A DNA stretch of 64,000 bases from Fragilariopsis cylindrus CCMP1102 (lineage: Eukaryota; Bacillariophyta; Bacillariophyceae; Bacillariales; Bacillariaceae), in the NCBI GenBank assembly GCA_900095095.1, contig FMBT01000297.1:434001-498000 (forward strand), in the 5' to 3' direction. Below the pieces are notes generated by a model. It did no database searches and was not told where the DNA came from. It was given only the letters and a program-made list of their open reading frames with translations. A program made the position numbers and the translations under genes. Positions 46,155 to 56,606 of this stretch are shown piece after piece (the stretch's first letter is position 1; each line of letters starts with the position of its first letter).

Positions 46155-46868
46155 TTAGCAAAGGTAGGGAACGAAGGCGTAGGGGGTCTGAGTTTGGTAG
46201 GCAGGCCAATCCTGCGCATAACGAGTCTTGAGGTACTTCTCCTTATCAGGAATGTGGAAGAAGTAGAAAGACAAGCCCATGACTATGGGTGTCCACCAAT
46301 TCACCAAATTGCCGGTAGCAACGGCCCAGCCTGCAAACAACAAGGAATCGCCGAAGTAGTTGATATTTCGGCTCCACGAAAAGAGGCCCAGCGTGTAGCA
46401 CCGGCCTTTGTGATCGGGATCTCGTTTCCAAATTTTTCGTTGCAATTCAGAGTATGTGTTCAGGTACGAACCAAGGGTATACATAATCGAAGCTACACCA
46501 AGGCCGACGTCGGAAACATTCTTCGCCAGAAAGATATATGATCCCATAATCGCAGGGAGCCACAGAAGCATCACAACCGTGAGTTCCTCTATCCCAAGTT
46601 CCCGTTGCAAGAGCCACCTGGACATGATGTTGAGTCGAATCATGTAAATCGCTCCGAAAGCAGCGAGTAGATGGGATTGTGCGGAACAGCAGAGCTTCCA
46701 ACCATATATCAGGTAGACATAAACACTTAATACCACCATCGATTCAAACAGAAAGATGTTGGCCCGAAGATTGGACGTTCGCTCGACACTCCGAAAGGTC
46801 GCCTCATCATCCAGCAGCGAAGTGGAATCGGATGGCATGTTCTTTTGTTTTGTTTTGATATTATTCAT
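46155..46868 (-). CDS. DUF1295 / steroid 5-alpha-reductase-like membrane enzyme
   Basis: A single exon of 237 aa (or 227 from the second Met). Six or so hydrophobic segments occupy most of the protein. The C-terminal block 'GLFSWSRNINYFGDSLLFAG' followed by 'IPDKEKYLKTRYAQDWPAYQ' and 'TPYAFVPYL' matches the DUF1295 and isoprenylcysteine methyltransferase/steroid-reductase fold. In that fold an R-x-x-N-Y-x-G/E-like motif and an 'E.yL..rYg..w..Y' tail bind NADPH or SAM. The reaction may be reduction of a steroid or enoyl-type lipid, but this fold does not fix the substrate. GC content is higher than in most neighbours, as in the adjacent FAD monooxygenase. Its upstream region is a copy of that gene's upstream region. 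Confidence 0.82.
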   Translation of the reverse strand: MNNIKTKQKNMPSDSTSLLDDEATFRSVERTSNLRANIFLFESMVVLSVYVYLIYGWKLCCSAQSHLLAAFGAIYMIRLNIMSRWLLQRELGIEELTVVMLLWLPAIMGSYIFLAKNVSDVGLGVASIMYTLGSYLNTYSELQRKIWKRDPDHKGRCYTLGLFSWSRNINYFGDSLLFAGWAVATGNLVNWWTPIVMGLSFYFFHIPDKEKYLKTRYAQDWPAYQTQTPYAFVPYLC

Positions 46869-47060
46869 TGCCAGAAGTTTCGTTTATGATCAGTAAGTTA
46901 GTAGGATTATTTTTATGTATTATTCGAGGCACGTAGTCGTAGTTATTGTTATCGTTGTCGTTATCGTTGTCGTCGTCGTCTAGTAGTAGTACTGTAGAAG
47001 TAGTAGAAGTAGAAGCTGTTTATGTTTCGTGTTTCCGTACCGCCTATCCTATCCTATTCT

Positions 47061-47095
<35 letters not shown>

Positions 47096-47528
47096 ATATA
47101 TTGTTTTTATGACAGTGTGAGTGTGAGTGTGACTGTTATTTACATCTCTGTGTATTCTCTTGTCCTCTACAGCGATATGATACTTGTATGGTATCGGTGA
47201 GATAATATGTCATGCAACATCATAATATCTATTGAATCCACGAATAAAGAAAGGATTCTTTTGGCGTCGCCGTCCCGACCAAGATAACTCTCACCCACTT
47301 GAACAGGATGACACCATATTTTTTTTAATTACTATGCGCGAGCATGATGTCTGCTAGCTTCCATCGATCGCGCGATTATTATTTTATCGAATAAGACGAA
47401 TGATTCACGATAATTACTTAGTCGCATAAGAAATTCGGCTAAAAGAAAAATCACAACAAAAACCACTTGATGTTTTGATTTTGGATATAGCGTAATACTA
47501 CCCACACCCTTAAATCACAGCAAACGAC
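46869..47528. promoter_or_regulatory. Upstream region of the DUF1295 gene, repeat copy B, divergent from DDRGK1
   Basis: 660 bp between divergent genes. Contains GTC/TAG triplet runs, (TTG)n at about 47062-47094 and repeat copy B. Confidence 0.6.
47115..47389. repeat. Duplicated upstream segment, copy B
   Basis: Partner of 45626-45833. Copy B carries an extra block of about 65 bp (about 47268-47330) between the GGCGT and CTATGCGCGAG landmarks. Confidence 0.9.
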
Positions 47529-48563
47529 ATGAAGAAACGGTACGATAGCAACGATGGTCCTTTGGGTAAAGCACCAAACATAGGTGTCGGAGTCTCGGAT
47601 GCATTTATTCTGACCATATCATTGACTGGCTTTGTCTTTCTTGGATGGACAATATATTCTATAATTCTAGCAAAAACCAAAACAGCGAGAGAACTGGAGG
47701 CGGAAGATCAAGATTTTTCATATGAGGATCGACTAGCACAAGCTGATGTGTCAACATTAAATCGTTCTCAAAGGAGGGCACGTGCCCGAATCATGATGAA
47801 AAAAAATCGTCTTGCGAATACTAATCAGAACAACCTCGTTCATCCAATCGAAGTCGTCGGTGATGGAAACGAACAACAGCAGCAGCAGCAACAGAATCTT
47901 CTTCTAGAACAGCAGCAGCAACAACAACATGACGAAGGAATCCCACCCTTTCAGGATGAATCCCATCATTCTACTGCGCATACTATGCTATCAAGAAAAG
48001 AACGACAAAAGGCTGCGAAGCAAGTTGAACTTCAAGAACGAAAGATGTTTGAAGAAGATAGACGAAAGGAACAACAGGAAGCATTAAATGCAGCAAGGTC
48101 TAAAAAAAGAGAAAAAGAAAAAATGGTAGCAATCCAGATTGAACAAAATCGAAAAGAACGACTGGAACAACGACATGCCGACGAAATAGCAAACTATCAT
48201 GCTTGGAGAATACTATTTGTAGAGAATAATACTACTAATCAGAACGATGAAGAATCAATTACTGTTCTGGAATGGATTCAGGAAATGAAACAGAATCGAA
48301 TAGTTACGTTGGAAGACATGGCTACTCGATTCCGGGTGTCACCAGACCGAGTACATGAAAGAATTATGGAATTGATTCATTCCTCACGCATTTCAGGAAT
48401 TATAGAACAGGATGAAAATAATGAAAATCAAAATAGTCGATTCATTTATCTTTCTCCAGATGATATGTCGAGACTGGCATCGTTTGTAAAATTGCGGGGT
48501 AAGATCACGACTAAAGAATTTGCGTCGCAGATACAAGAAGAATTGCAGTTGTCATCGGGATAA
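47529..48563 (+). CDS. DDRGK1: DDRGK1/UFBP1, UFMylation ligase subunit
   Basis: A single exon of 344 aa. An N-terminal membrane anchor at about residues 24-46 ('AFILTISLTGFVFLGWTIYS') is followed by a long charged coiled coil with poly-Gln runs and 'RKERQKAAKQVELQERKMFE'. The C-terminal winged-helix DDRGK domain holds 'NRIVTLEDMATRFRVSPDRV', 'RISGIIEQDE', 'RFIYLSPDDMSRLASFV' and 'LRGKITTKEFA'. The D-D-R-G-K signature itself is replaced by an Asn/Glu-rich insertion before 'RFIYLS'. In animals and plants UFBP1 anchors UFL1 at the ER for UFM1 conjugation. The anchor, the coiled coil and the C-terminal domain are in the normal order. Confidence 0.9.
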   Translation: MKKRYDSNDGPLGKAPNIGVGVSDAFILTISLTGFVFLGWTIYSIILAKTKTARELEAEDQDFSYEDRLAQADVSTLNRSQRRARARIMMKKNRLANTNQNNLVHPIEVVGDGNEQQQQQQQNLLLEQQQQQQHDEGIPPFQDESHHSTAHTMLSRKERQKAAKQVELQERKMFEEDRRKEQQEALNAARSKKREKEKMVAIQIEQNRKERLEQRHADEIANYHAWRILFVENNTTNQNDEESITVLEWIQEMKQNRIVTLEDMATRFRVSPDRVHERIMELIHSSRISGIIEQDENNENQNSRFIYLSPDDMSRLASFVKLRGKITTKEFASQIQEELQLSSG

Positions 48564-48679
48564 AAATAATTACCATTTCCTTCTATATGGAATACACGTA
48601 TGTAGGACTAATGAAGCTAACGACGTACATGGAGAGTATTCAAAATAAAAACGTATCTGTAATAAGTTACAAAACGAAG

Positions 48680-48741
48680 TACAAATAATCGTTTATTTGT
48701 TAATAGTAACTACAAATAATCGTCTATTTGTTAATAGTGTA
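48680..48741. repeat. Two tandem copies of a 31-bp unit between convergent genes
   Basis: 48680-48710 and 48711-48741 share TACAAATAATCGT.TATTTGT (one variable base) plus TAATAGT, differing at about three positions. They lie between the 3' ends of DDRGK1 (+) and the MFSD14-like gene (-). Confidence 0.9.
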
Positions 48742-48779
48742 GTGAAGAATACTAGGTAACGTTAGATCTATATTGAGGT

Positions 48780-50426
48780 TTACATAGTGGATGAATCTTC
48801 AGACTGCGACAGTAGAGGCTCTTCTAAATCAACGGTCTCGTTGTTACTGATCATGTTATCATTATTGCTGTGTGTATCATTATTCCTATTACTGCTGATT
48901 TCATCGGCAATGATCGATGTTTCACAGTTGTCATTTGATGGAGGGATCATATACACAGCTATTGTCCCTAAGCAGTATAAGAATGAAGCAAAAATGAACA
49001 TTATCCCAGGTCCGAAATTGCTAGTCTTCGTTACTCCATAAATACAATTCATAATAACAGGTCCAACGGCACCTGCGAGAGCATTCAAACCAAATAATGC
49101 TCCCTGAACTTGTCCCTGCTTGTTAAATCCTACCTGCTGACTAGCTACCGAGCTTAGTATGGGGTAGTTCAATTTAGTTAATTGAGATAAACTCAATGCC
49201 GCGGTGATTGTAGATTTATTACTAGCCACTCCATACAAAAAATTATGTATTGTACCGGACAAAAACGACAGCACTAATAGCCCACGTTCACCCAACACAA
49301 ATACCAAAGGCTGCAAGCCGATTCCTTGTAATATTACTCCTAAAATTCCCATAATAAAAAACATATGGGCGAGGTCATCTTCATTCACATTAAGATGCTC
49401 CTCGATATAAAAAATCACAAGAGATGAATCTGTAGCATACACAGCAGCGCTTAGAAAGGAACCCAACGCAATTAACCGCATTGCCCCACCTTGATTCAGA
49501 ATTGTCATTTCTCGAAGAGGCCGTACAATTATAGCGCCGATAGCTCGTAGACTGTTGCATTCTCGAATACTTTTACATACGAAATTTTCACTTGGTTCGT
49601 CGGTTTCAGCTATATCCTCCTCCTCCTCCTCCTCTTCTGCTGCTTCTGTAATCATCGATGTTGGTGCTGATGACGACGTTATCAGTGTTTCCGGAAAGAA
49701 TATCATCGTGACTAGTAAAGCCATGATTGAAAATCCTAAGGATAACCAGGAAGCTGATAGATGACTCAACCAAAGTGATAAAGATGGTGCGAAAGTAAAA
49801 CCAGTGTAAAATCCAGCCATAATCATTGCAAATCTTCCTGCACGAAATGAAATTGGACAATTGTCAGATAGCGATGCAAAAAATAGAGCATTATTTGTAA
49901 TGATACCTGTAATCGCGTTCGCTGTATAATACCAATACGGTTTGATCGACTTGACCTTCAACATCATTACCAAGACAGCAGGTGCCAATATCATAAGCAA
50001 CATAGACACGATCAGTAGGTTCCTTCTTCCATGAACGTCACTATGACTTCCAATGATCGGATTGAAGATAAAGATGAAACCACTTTTAAAAAAAGATCCC
50101 CATGCTGATCCTGTTTGAGCATCGTCTTGTCCTAATATACAAGCGTCTGGTACAAGGTTTTTATCGTAGTTTGAGCATAATGTTTCACCTTGTAATCCGT
50201 GATAGAGACGTGCGTACCGATCCGATAAAATTTCTGGTACGATCCCAACGGTTGTTCCCAAACCAAAGGATATGCATACGGATATCGACAACGCTGGCAA
50301 ACCTACGTCTGATCGCACAAACGAGATAATAAACTCTCGAAGACCGGAAATAAAGGACGTAATGTTTTGGGATCTACTCTCTGGTATCTCCTCTGGTCGC
50401 ATATTGTTATTGTCATGGACCACCAT
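48780..50426 (-). CDS. MFS transporter, MFSD14/HIAT1 (tetracycline-efflux-like) type
   Basis: A single exon of 548 aa with about twelve hydrophobic segments. The A-like motif between TM2 and TM3 is 'GSHSDVHGRRNLLIVSMLL', close to the G-x-L-a-D-r-x-G-r-k-x-x-l consensus. Other blocks are 'ARLYHGLQGETLC' in the first extracytoplasmic loop, a Glu-rich central loop ('EEEEEEDIAETDEPS') and 'SVASQQVGFNKQGQVQGALF', typical of MFSD14/TetA-like members. The C-terminal tail is Asn/Asp-rich and ends with 'EEPLLSQSEDS', whose acidic dileucine pattern suggests an endomembrane location. The substrate is unknown. The frame is clean. Confidence 0.88.
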   Translation of the reverse strand: MVVHDNNNMRPEEIPESRSQNITSFISGLREFIISFVRSDVGLPALSISVCISFGLGTTVGIVPEILSDRYARLYHGLQGETLCSNYDKNLVPDACILGQDDAQTGSAWGSFFKSGFIFIFNPIIGSHSDVHGRRNLLIVSMLLMILAPAVLVMMLKVKSIKPYWYYTANAITGIITNNALFFASLSDNCPISFRAGRFAMIMAGFYTGFTFAPSLSLWLSHLSASWLSLGFSIMALLVTMIFFPETLITSSSAPTSMITEAAEEEEEEEDIAETDEPSENFVCKSIRECNSLRAIGAIIVRPLREMTILNQGGAMRLIALGSFLSAAVYATDSSLVIFYIEEHLNVNEDDLAHMFFIMGILGVILQGIGLQPLVFVLGERGLLVLSFLSGTIHNFLYGVASNKSTITAALSLSQLTKLNYPILSSVASQQVGFNKQGQVQGALFGLNALAGAVGPVIMNCIYGVTKTSNFGPGIMFIFASFLYCLGTIAVYMIPPSNDNCETSIIADEISSNRNNDTHSNNDNMISNNETVDLEEPLLSQSEDSSTM

Positions 50427-51411
50427 TATGGCCGTACAGTGTCAATAAAGTCGATATTAACTTGTGCCGTATTTATCCAAGCTATTTAGTAGTACAAGTC
50501 AAGTAATGAAGATATGATGGCATAATGTCATGGTCGTTAACTTTTTTCCTCATGATTTGGTTGAATTCTCATACAAAAAATGTCGCCAAAATTCTGTTTC
50601 ACTCTATCTTGCGAAATCTGAATCATCATCTTCCGCGAAATCAAAAATTGAGCAGAAAAACAAAATCGCCATCTCCCCCTGATGGATGAGAACCTTTAAA
50701 TTTCCTCTATTACTGTACATTGTTCCCTCCAAATCAATAGATGGATTATCAGTAAGGAATAGCAAATCTCATGGGACTGAAAGATACTGTCATATTTCCT
50801 CTTTCCTTTCCTCTCTCACAAATTGCAGAGTATTACTACTGTGCTCTCATGAAATAACTGTCCTTTGCCACCAGCCAATCATTATTTTTTGATGTTGTTG
50901 TCCCCCTTGTAGTCCCGAAGCCAAAGAAGCTGTTGCTGATGTGCCAATACTACAATTAGTTTGCGCTAAGAATCCAAGGAAACTGAGAAGGAAAGTTTTG
51001 AGAAATGGATGTATAATAAGAAAAATTCAATACAAAACGATGATTCCAATGATTATTTATTATTCAGGCACTGTATTCACAAAAATGACACTTCAAATGA
51101 TGTGATTGGGAACGGGTAGCAATATCTAACAAAATAGGGAACTAAAAGTGTCAATCTCCTCCTTCATTATCTAGGACCTACAGCATAAGCTACTCAGTAT
51201 ATATAACACTACTACTATCAAATCTGATAGAATAAATAATTTACTTCATTTTTTACGCTAAATGTTTATGTTAATCTCAGAAATATTCCATTCCATTCCA
51301 TATTATGCATATATATATATGTATACTATGAGCTTATTCATTTATATTAGCGCATTAAATCTTATGACTACATCAAGTGGTGCTTAGGCATCTAAACCAT
51401 GGACAGTCGAC
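50427..51411. other. Spacer between two minus-strand genes
   Basis: About 985 bp, AT-rich, with a (TA)n stretch near 51309-51322. No coding frame supported. Confidence 0.5.
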
Positions 51412-54400
51412 CTAAAATTCTTGTTCGTACGACTCACCACCAATAAATTCGACGTCTTTTGGTTTGTAGTTGCATAACTTGCAATTTGCGCTATTGCATT
51501 GGTGAACGTCAACGGAGGATTGTTTTTCACCTAGAGATACATCGGCTCCAGTAACCAAATTCTGTTTTCGATGATTCGATTGGTCACGTTCCGTGTCATC
51601 ATTTCTATTTGCTGCATCAAAAGTAAAATTTGATCTTCCCATCGACGATATATCATCGTTGTCAAAGAGCAGGTCACGATCCGTTTCCATATTCTCTTCA
51701 TCGATCTTTTGAGCTCCTAATACAGGTTCGAGTTGTGGTGGGTATATTTCCTCCATCATTGCGTTTTGGGATTCGCCATCGGATGTGTAGCCTCCATCAG
51801 ATATGATTACAGAGTGTTGGCACCTATCAGAATCGCTATCTCCTTCCATGATACAGCTCATTGCTTCGGGTTCGTCTAGCCTGTATGAATTTGGAAGCAT
51901 TGCAGAAAAGGGAGTTTCTTTTAGATGAAAACCATCATTTGGTTGAGTAGACGTCATGTGAGATCCCGTCATGTGGGATCCTCCAGGCCCGAGAGTGCTA
52001 ACTCCGTCTGGTTGACTCCTTCGCATTCGAAAGATTCCTAGCACCAATGCGGCAAGCACGAAGACGCCAAGTGCGGCGAAGGCAGTAACAGCTCCGGTAG
52101 AAAAGGAGCCGTCAATCCCTTGCTGCTTGTCGGTAATCACGACACTGCCATCCGAGATTCCAGAGGCATCAATCAGTTCTGGTTCCAAGTACCAGACTTG
52201 AATAATTGTATCCATAGATGGAAAATCACTTCTTTGCATGGTATTACGGATAGCATACAACATATCATTAATCGCAACTTGCCCCTTTGCATCCCTTACT
52301 AAATACATTACCATACGTCCAAAGTAAGTTTCACAAAATCCACCACCAGCTGTTGTCGAGTTGGAAAAACATACCACTTCTTCATTTTTGGTATCGATGG
52401 GCATGTAGTCAAGTCCCGCGATATCATCTTCAAATAGATGACGGTGACGGAAGTATTTTCTAGTTGGTATCTTATTACAATTTAAGACCTCTGAAACTAG
52501 TTTCAGCTCCATGATAGCCATGGTTTCTGTTTTTTGTTTCTCTGTCAAGCCAGGAGAAAATTCGACGGCATAAATCCAGTTAATATTCACTGACTTGTCT
52601 GGTGATTTATCTGGACAAAATTCTATGATAATATGTGACAGTAAGATAGATAAATGAGATAAGGCGAAGTTTTCCATAAGATAGACTGATCAAAACATAC
52701 AGAAATCAAACAGATCTTTCAACGTACCAGCTGTATTATCGACGTTCCCATCGATGTTTACTGTGACTTCTCCATCTGTGTTAGATCCAGTGAGGCCTTC
52801 TTCTTCTTCTTCTTCTCCTCCTCCATTATTTCCGTTACCAGTTCCTTCATTGTTCCCAACGACGGAATTATCAGAGTCATCTCCTCCAACGCCAACGCCA
52901 TTTCCATCGCTTTCACCGTTCTCGTTTCCACTTGAACTTCCACCCGTTGGGTCCACTTCGTCGGTCTCGCTTTCACTTCCATCAGTCTCGCTTCCACTTC
53001 CACCCGTTGGGTCGACTTCATCGGCATCGCTTCCAGTTCCATCAGTGGGATTCCCTCCATTATTTTCGCCTGAAGTTCCATTAACAAGATCGACTGCACC
53101 AGTGGTCCCTGTCGTTTCGTCACTAGGGGCTGCCTGGTTTTCTTCGTCAGTGTCGCTTCCGTTTTCATTAGTTAGGCCATCTTCACCTGAGGCATTACCA
53201 GTACCGGAGCCATCTTCACCTGAGGCATTACCAGTACCGGAGCCATCTTCACCTGAGTCATTACCAGTACCGGAGCCATCTTCACCTGAGTCATTACCAG
53301 TACCGGATTCAATAGACGCACCTCCATTTGCATCACTTCCAACTTCTCCTTCGTTGGTATCGTTCCCGCTCTCATTTCCTACAGTACCGTTATCTTCAAT
53401 TGATGCATCGTTCTCACCTTCGATTCCGGTGGATGATCCTACATCGTTACCTTCTCCTCCAATTCCTTCTGATGCGTCTATTCCACTAGTAGAATCTCCT
53501 TCATTTCCATCTCCATCTCCACCATTCACATTTCCAATGGAAATAGAAGGATCGTTCACTAAATTGCTGTTATCTTCATTTGACACATCGTTATCATTCT
53601 CGGTACCAATTACGTTTTCAGTAGAAGATCCACCTGCTTCATTGCCTTCTCCATCAGTACCTAGAGATGGCAAATCTCCTGTTCCAGCTCCTGTGCCAGA
53701 GCCAGTGGAGGAGGAAGAAGAAGACCCCCTTCACCATTATTTCCGCCTTCGGTTACTACCGATACGTCAACAATAGGTCCATCTTCGTTAACTTCTACTA
53801 CTACTATTCCAGTTACGCCGCCCGAGGGATTACCATTTTCATCACTTTCGTCTTGGACGGAAGATTCTTCCCCGTTGGTTGTACTAGTAGTATACCATTA
53901 CCACTCTCATTATCGATAGTAACAACTTCAATACCTACACCACCGATACCATTATTTGATCCATCTAAAGTAGGTATGTTGTCACCACGTCCTGTCGTTG
54001 GTTCTAAATTGATTTGAATGGAAGAAGAAGAAGGACTTTGTGTAATCATAATTTGAACCGGACCACCTACATTATTGGATGAGGAGGGTGAAGATGCCGG
54101 TGAGGATTCAGCATCATCGGATGGTACTGGACGTTCTCCAGGGATTGGAACTCTTTGATTTGTGGTTCATCAGGATTGGTAGTGGGAACAGGAATGGGAG
54201 ATGTGACAGGAGATGTGGTTGGTTCAAATGTGGTAGGATCTTCGGTTTCAGTTTCATCGCGACTTTCTCCGTAACTGTTTTCGGGGTACTGATTTTCATT
54301 GTTATAATAACCATGATGTTTCCCTGCCTTACCGCCTTTCCCTGCTTTTCCACTTCTACCATTCGGAATCACGCGGCCATTGGTATTATAACCAACACCC

Positions 54401-54540
54401 AAACGTCGTTGTGAAGAAGAAGTACTTCCTCTGCTCCGTCTATAGGATGAAGATTCCACCGCCTCAATGTATGACGATGGAGAAATGATAAACAAAAGAC
54501 TGACAATGGTCGTACTAACAAGAACGGAAAGATACATCAT
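51412..54540 (-). CDS. Type I membrane protein: signal peptide, KxxK cluster, acidic Gly/Ser/Asp repeats, one TM; three apparent 1-base losses
   Basis: Starts 54540. The signal peptide is 'MMYLSVLVSTTIVSLLFIIS' with cleavage likely after 'YIEA'. Then come Arg/Ser-rich sequence with 'RRL', a lysine cluster spaced every third residue ('GKAGKGGKAGKHHG'), a Pro/Thr stretch, and about 400 residues of Gly/Ser/Asp/Glu/Asn low complexity. That stretch includes four 11-residue repeats of the type GTGNDSGEDGS. One intron (52623-52729, GTACGT donor) leads to a Cys-containing globular domain ('NWIYAVEFSPGLTEKQKTET'...'GMVMYLVRD'-like), a TM helix ('AVTAFAALGVFVLAALVLGI') and an acidic cytoplasmic tail. 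Frame changes near 54155, 53894 and 53727 are each one missing base. The layout recalls diatom cell-wall and silica-vesicle membrane proteins; no named family was recognised. Confidence 0.75.
53177..53308 (-). repeat. Four tandem 33-bp coding repeats
   Basis: Units start at 53177, 53210, 53243 and 53276; two read ...GAGGCATT... and two ...GAGTCATT..., changing one Ala to Asp in the encoded 11-residue repeat. Confidence 0.92.
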
Positions 54541-56606
54541 CTTGCTACTAGTATGCTTGTTCTGTTGTGTTGCTTCCGATACGATATACGTTCTCGTATT
54601 TGGATGTTCTTATGATGAGGACGTCGAGTCTTCAATTTTCTTTGTGGCAAGATGGGCTAAGTGTATTGTCGTATGTCGTAATGTCGTTTGTTGCGTGAAA
54701 GATAGCTCCGATTCGTGGATTGATTAGCATTTTAATTTTTGAATTTGAAAAAAGAAGTCGGTCGTGCTCATATTTAAATGTTATGCACGGGGCTTAATTT
54801 ATTATCTACCGGTAACATAGAAAAATAGTAACGAGAAGTACAAAAAACGCGACCAACCAAACGAAAATGCCGTTAGCTAACATAATAAGAAAACTCTAAT
54901 CTGCGGACACACGTTAAGGAAAATTGTCTTCACGTTCGTGCACCAAGAATATAATATAAATAACGGAAAAGCATTCCATCGTCAACATGACAATGGGAAT
55001 GCAACTCCGCTTCTGTAAATGAAAATTAATATTTGTGGGGGGAAATTCTGTGAGGTTGTATAAATTGATGGGAAGGGATATTTTGAGTTGCCACGTCAAA
55101 AGATGTGCATAAGAGGGAAGGATTGTAAATTGAATCATAGAGAATAATCTAAAAGCAAATGCAATAAAAAAGTTGACTGTCTATTATGATCAGATTAGTT
55201 AGTCATCTAGTTGGTTTTATTATCAGAGCCTTAAAAGATGACCCATTGTCAACAGGTGTGTTTGATGTGTTTTTCTTGAAGAAGAAGAGATATCATGTGC
55301 ATGTGAAAACATGCCACAATGATTTTCTAAAAGAACGCCATCCATTTTTTTTAAGGCTCTATTAGTAAAACCGGCTAGACAGTTGATCAATATAACGCTA
55401 TAATAGATGCTTCTATACTACTACTTATCCATTAATAGATGTATTATCCAATCCGTAGTTCTCCTGTCTTATGCGATGCGCCTCTTGGGGTGATTCAAAA
55501 TTTGCCTTCTCATCCCTATACAACCTCTTAGAATTTTCCACAAATGACCAAATTACACCAAATTCCCCCTATTAACCGCATTGAGTGCTAGATATTGCCA
55601 CTTCTGTTGTAGCAAACCAACCTACTAATAATAGAGGTGCAATCAGTTAAATTCCCATCATTGTGGTGATGATGATAATGATGTGGTGAATGATTTCTTC
55701 TTTTGATTCTCTATTTGCACATAAGATAATTTTCCTAATGCAAGGTATCACAAGCGCAATCAAAACTACCAGGAGAAATCTTACCTAGGATTGGATCCTG
55801 TCATGGACACAACACTCTTCTTCCTTCCTTATTCATATCCTATTCCTCTCTTGCTCCTCTCACATTCATTCTACACCTGCTTGCTGCAGTATTTAATTTG
55901 ATTCAATTCCATTGCCAAATGGTTGATCGATTGATCATTGTGCTGTTCTGTTGGTTTTTACATTGATTGATGCTGTGTTACATTCCGCAGGAGTGTGTCA
56001 CACTAACTACTTTCTAACTACTTCTACTACATACATACCTATATATACATACATACATAGTCCTACATACATACAATACGGTATGGTACCGTACCTCTAA
56101 CCAAACTTTTTTAGGAAAATCTGAATGACACGCGAAGCAACGCGCAAAACAAATCAAAAAATATCAATCACATGACATGCACGCTACGGCGAAGAAGAAC
56201 AGGAATTGAGAATGAGTTTATGGCTGATTGTATTCAACAAAAATAAGAACTCTTAATATTATTTGTACTTGTACTGTAGCTGTTCTTTATACGGTGGCAC
56301 TCCCAGCCAAAAGTTTCGCTATCCAGGCCTTTGTCTAAGTAAGCACTAGGCTATCCTCTGCCGGACTCTAATCTGGCCCTTTTGCTTGCTGATAAGCAAG
56401 TTTTTCGATCGTAATTGAATAGACTGAATTACAAAAGAACGAAATATTTTTGGGGGAAAAGTGGTACACTATTACTATTGATTGCTGTCACTACCTACCA
56501 CCATAAATGCATCCGCATATTATCTACACGACAATACAATTTTTTCTATCAGTTTTATAATTGCCTTTTAAAGTTTCGTCCACGGGTCGACTTACGTGTG
56601 AGCATA
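54541..56606. other. Large intergenic region
   Basis: About 2.1 kb between divergent genes. Mostly AT-rich with TACA tetranucleotide repeats (about 56024-56076) and a palindromic GGTACCGTACC stretch next to them. Short frames (for example 54914-55138) lack support. No RNA gene was recognised. An in-frame ATG at 56415 could extend the next protein by 64 hydrophobic residues, but I prefer 56607. Confidence 0.5.

Noticed and set aside
52754-53776. 340-codon plus-strand frame, Ser/Pro-rich
   Set aside because: It is the exact antisense of the Gly/Ser/Asp repeat region of the minus-strand surface protein; repeat composition keeps it open.
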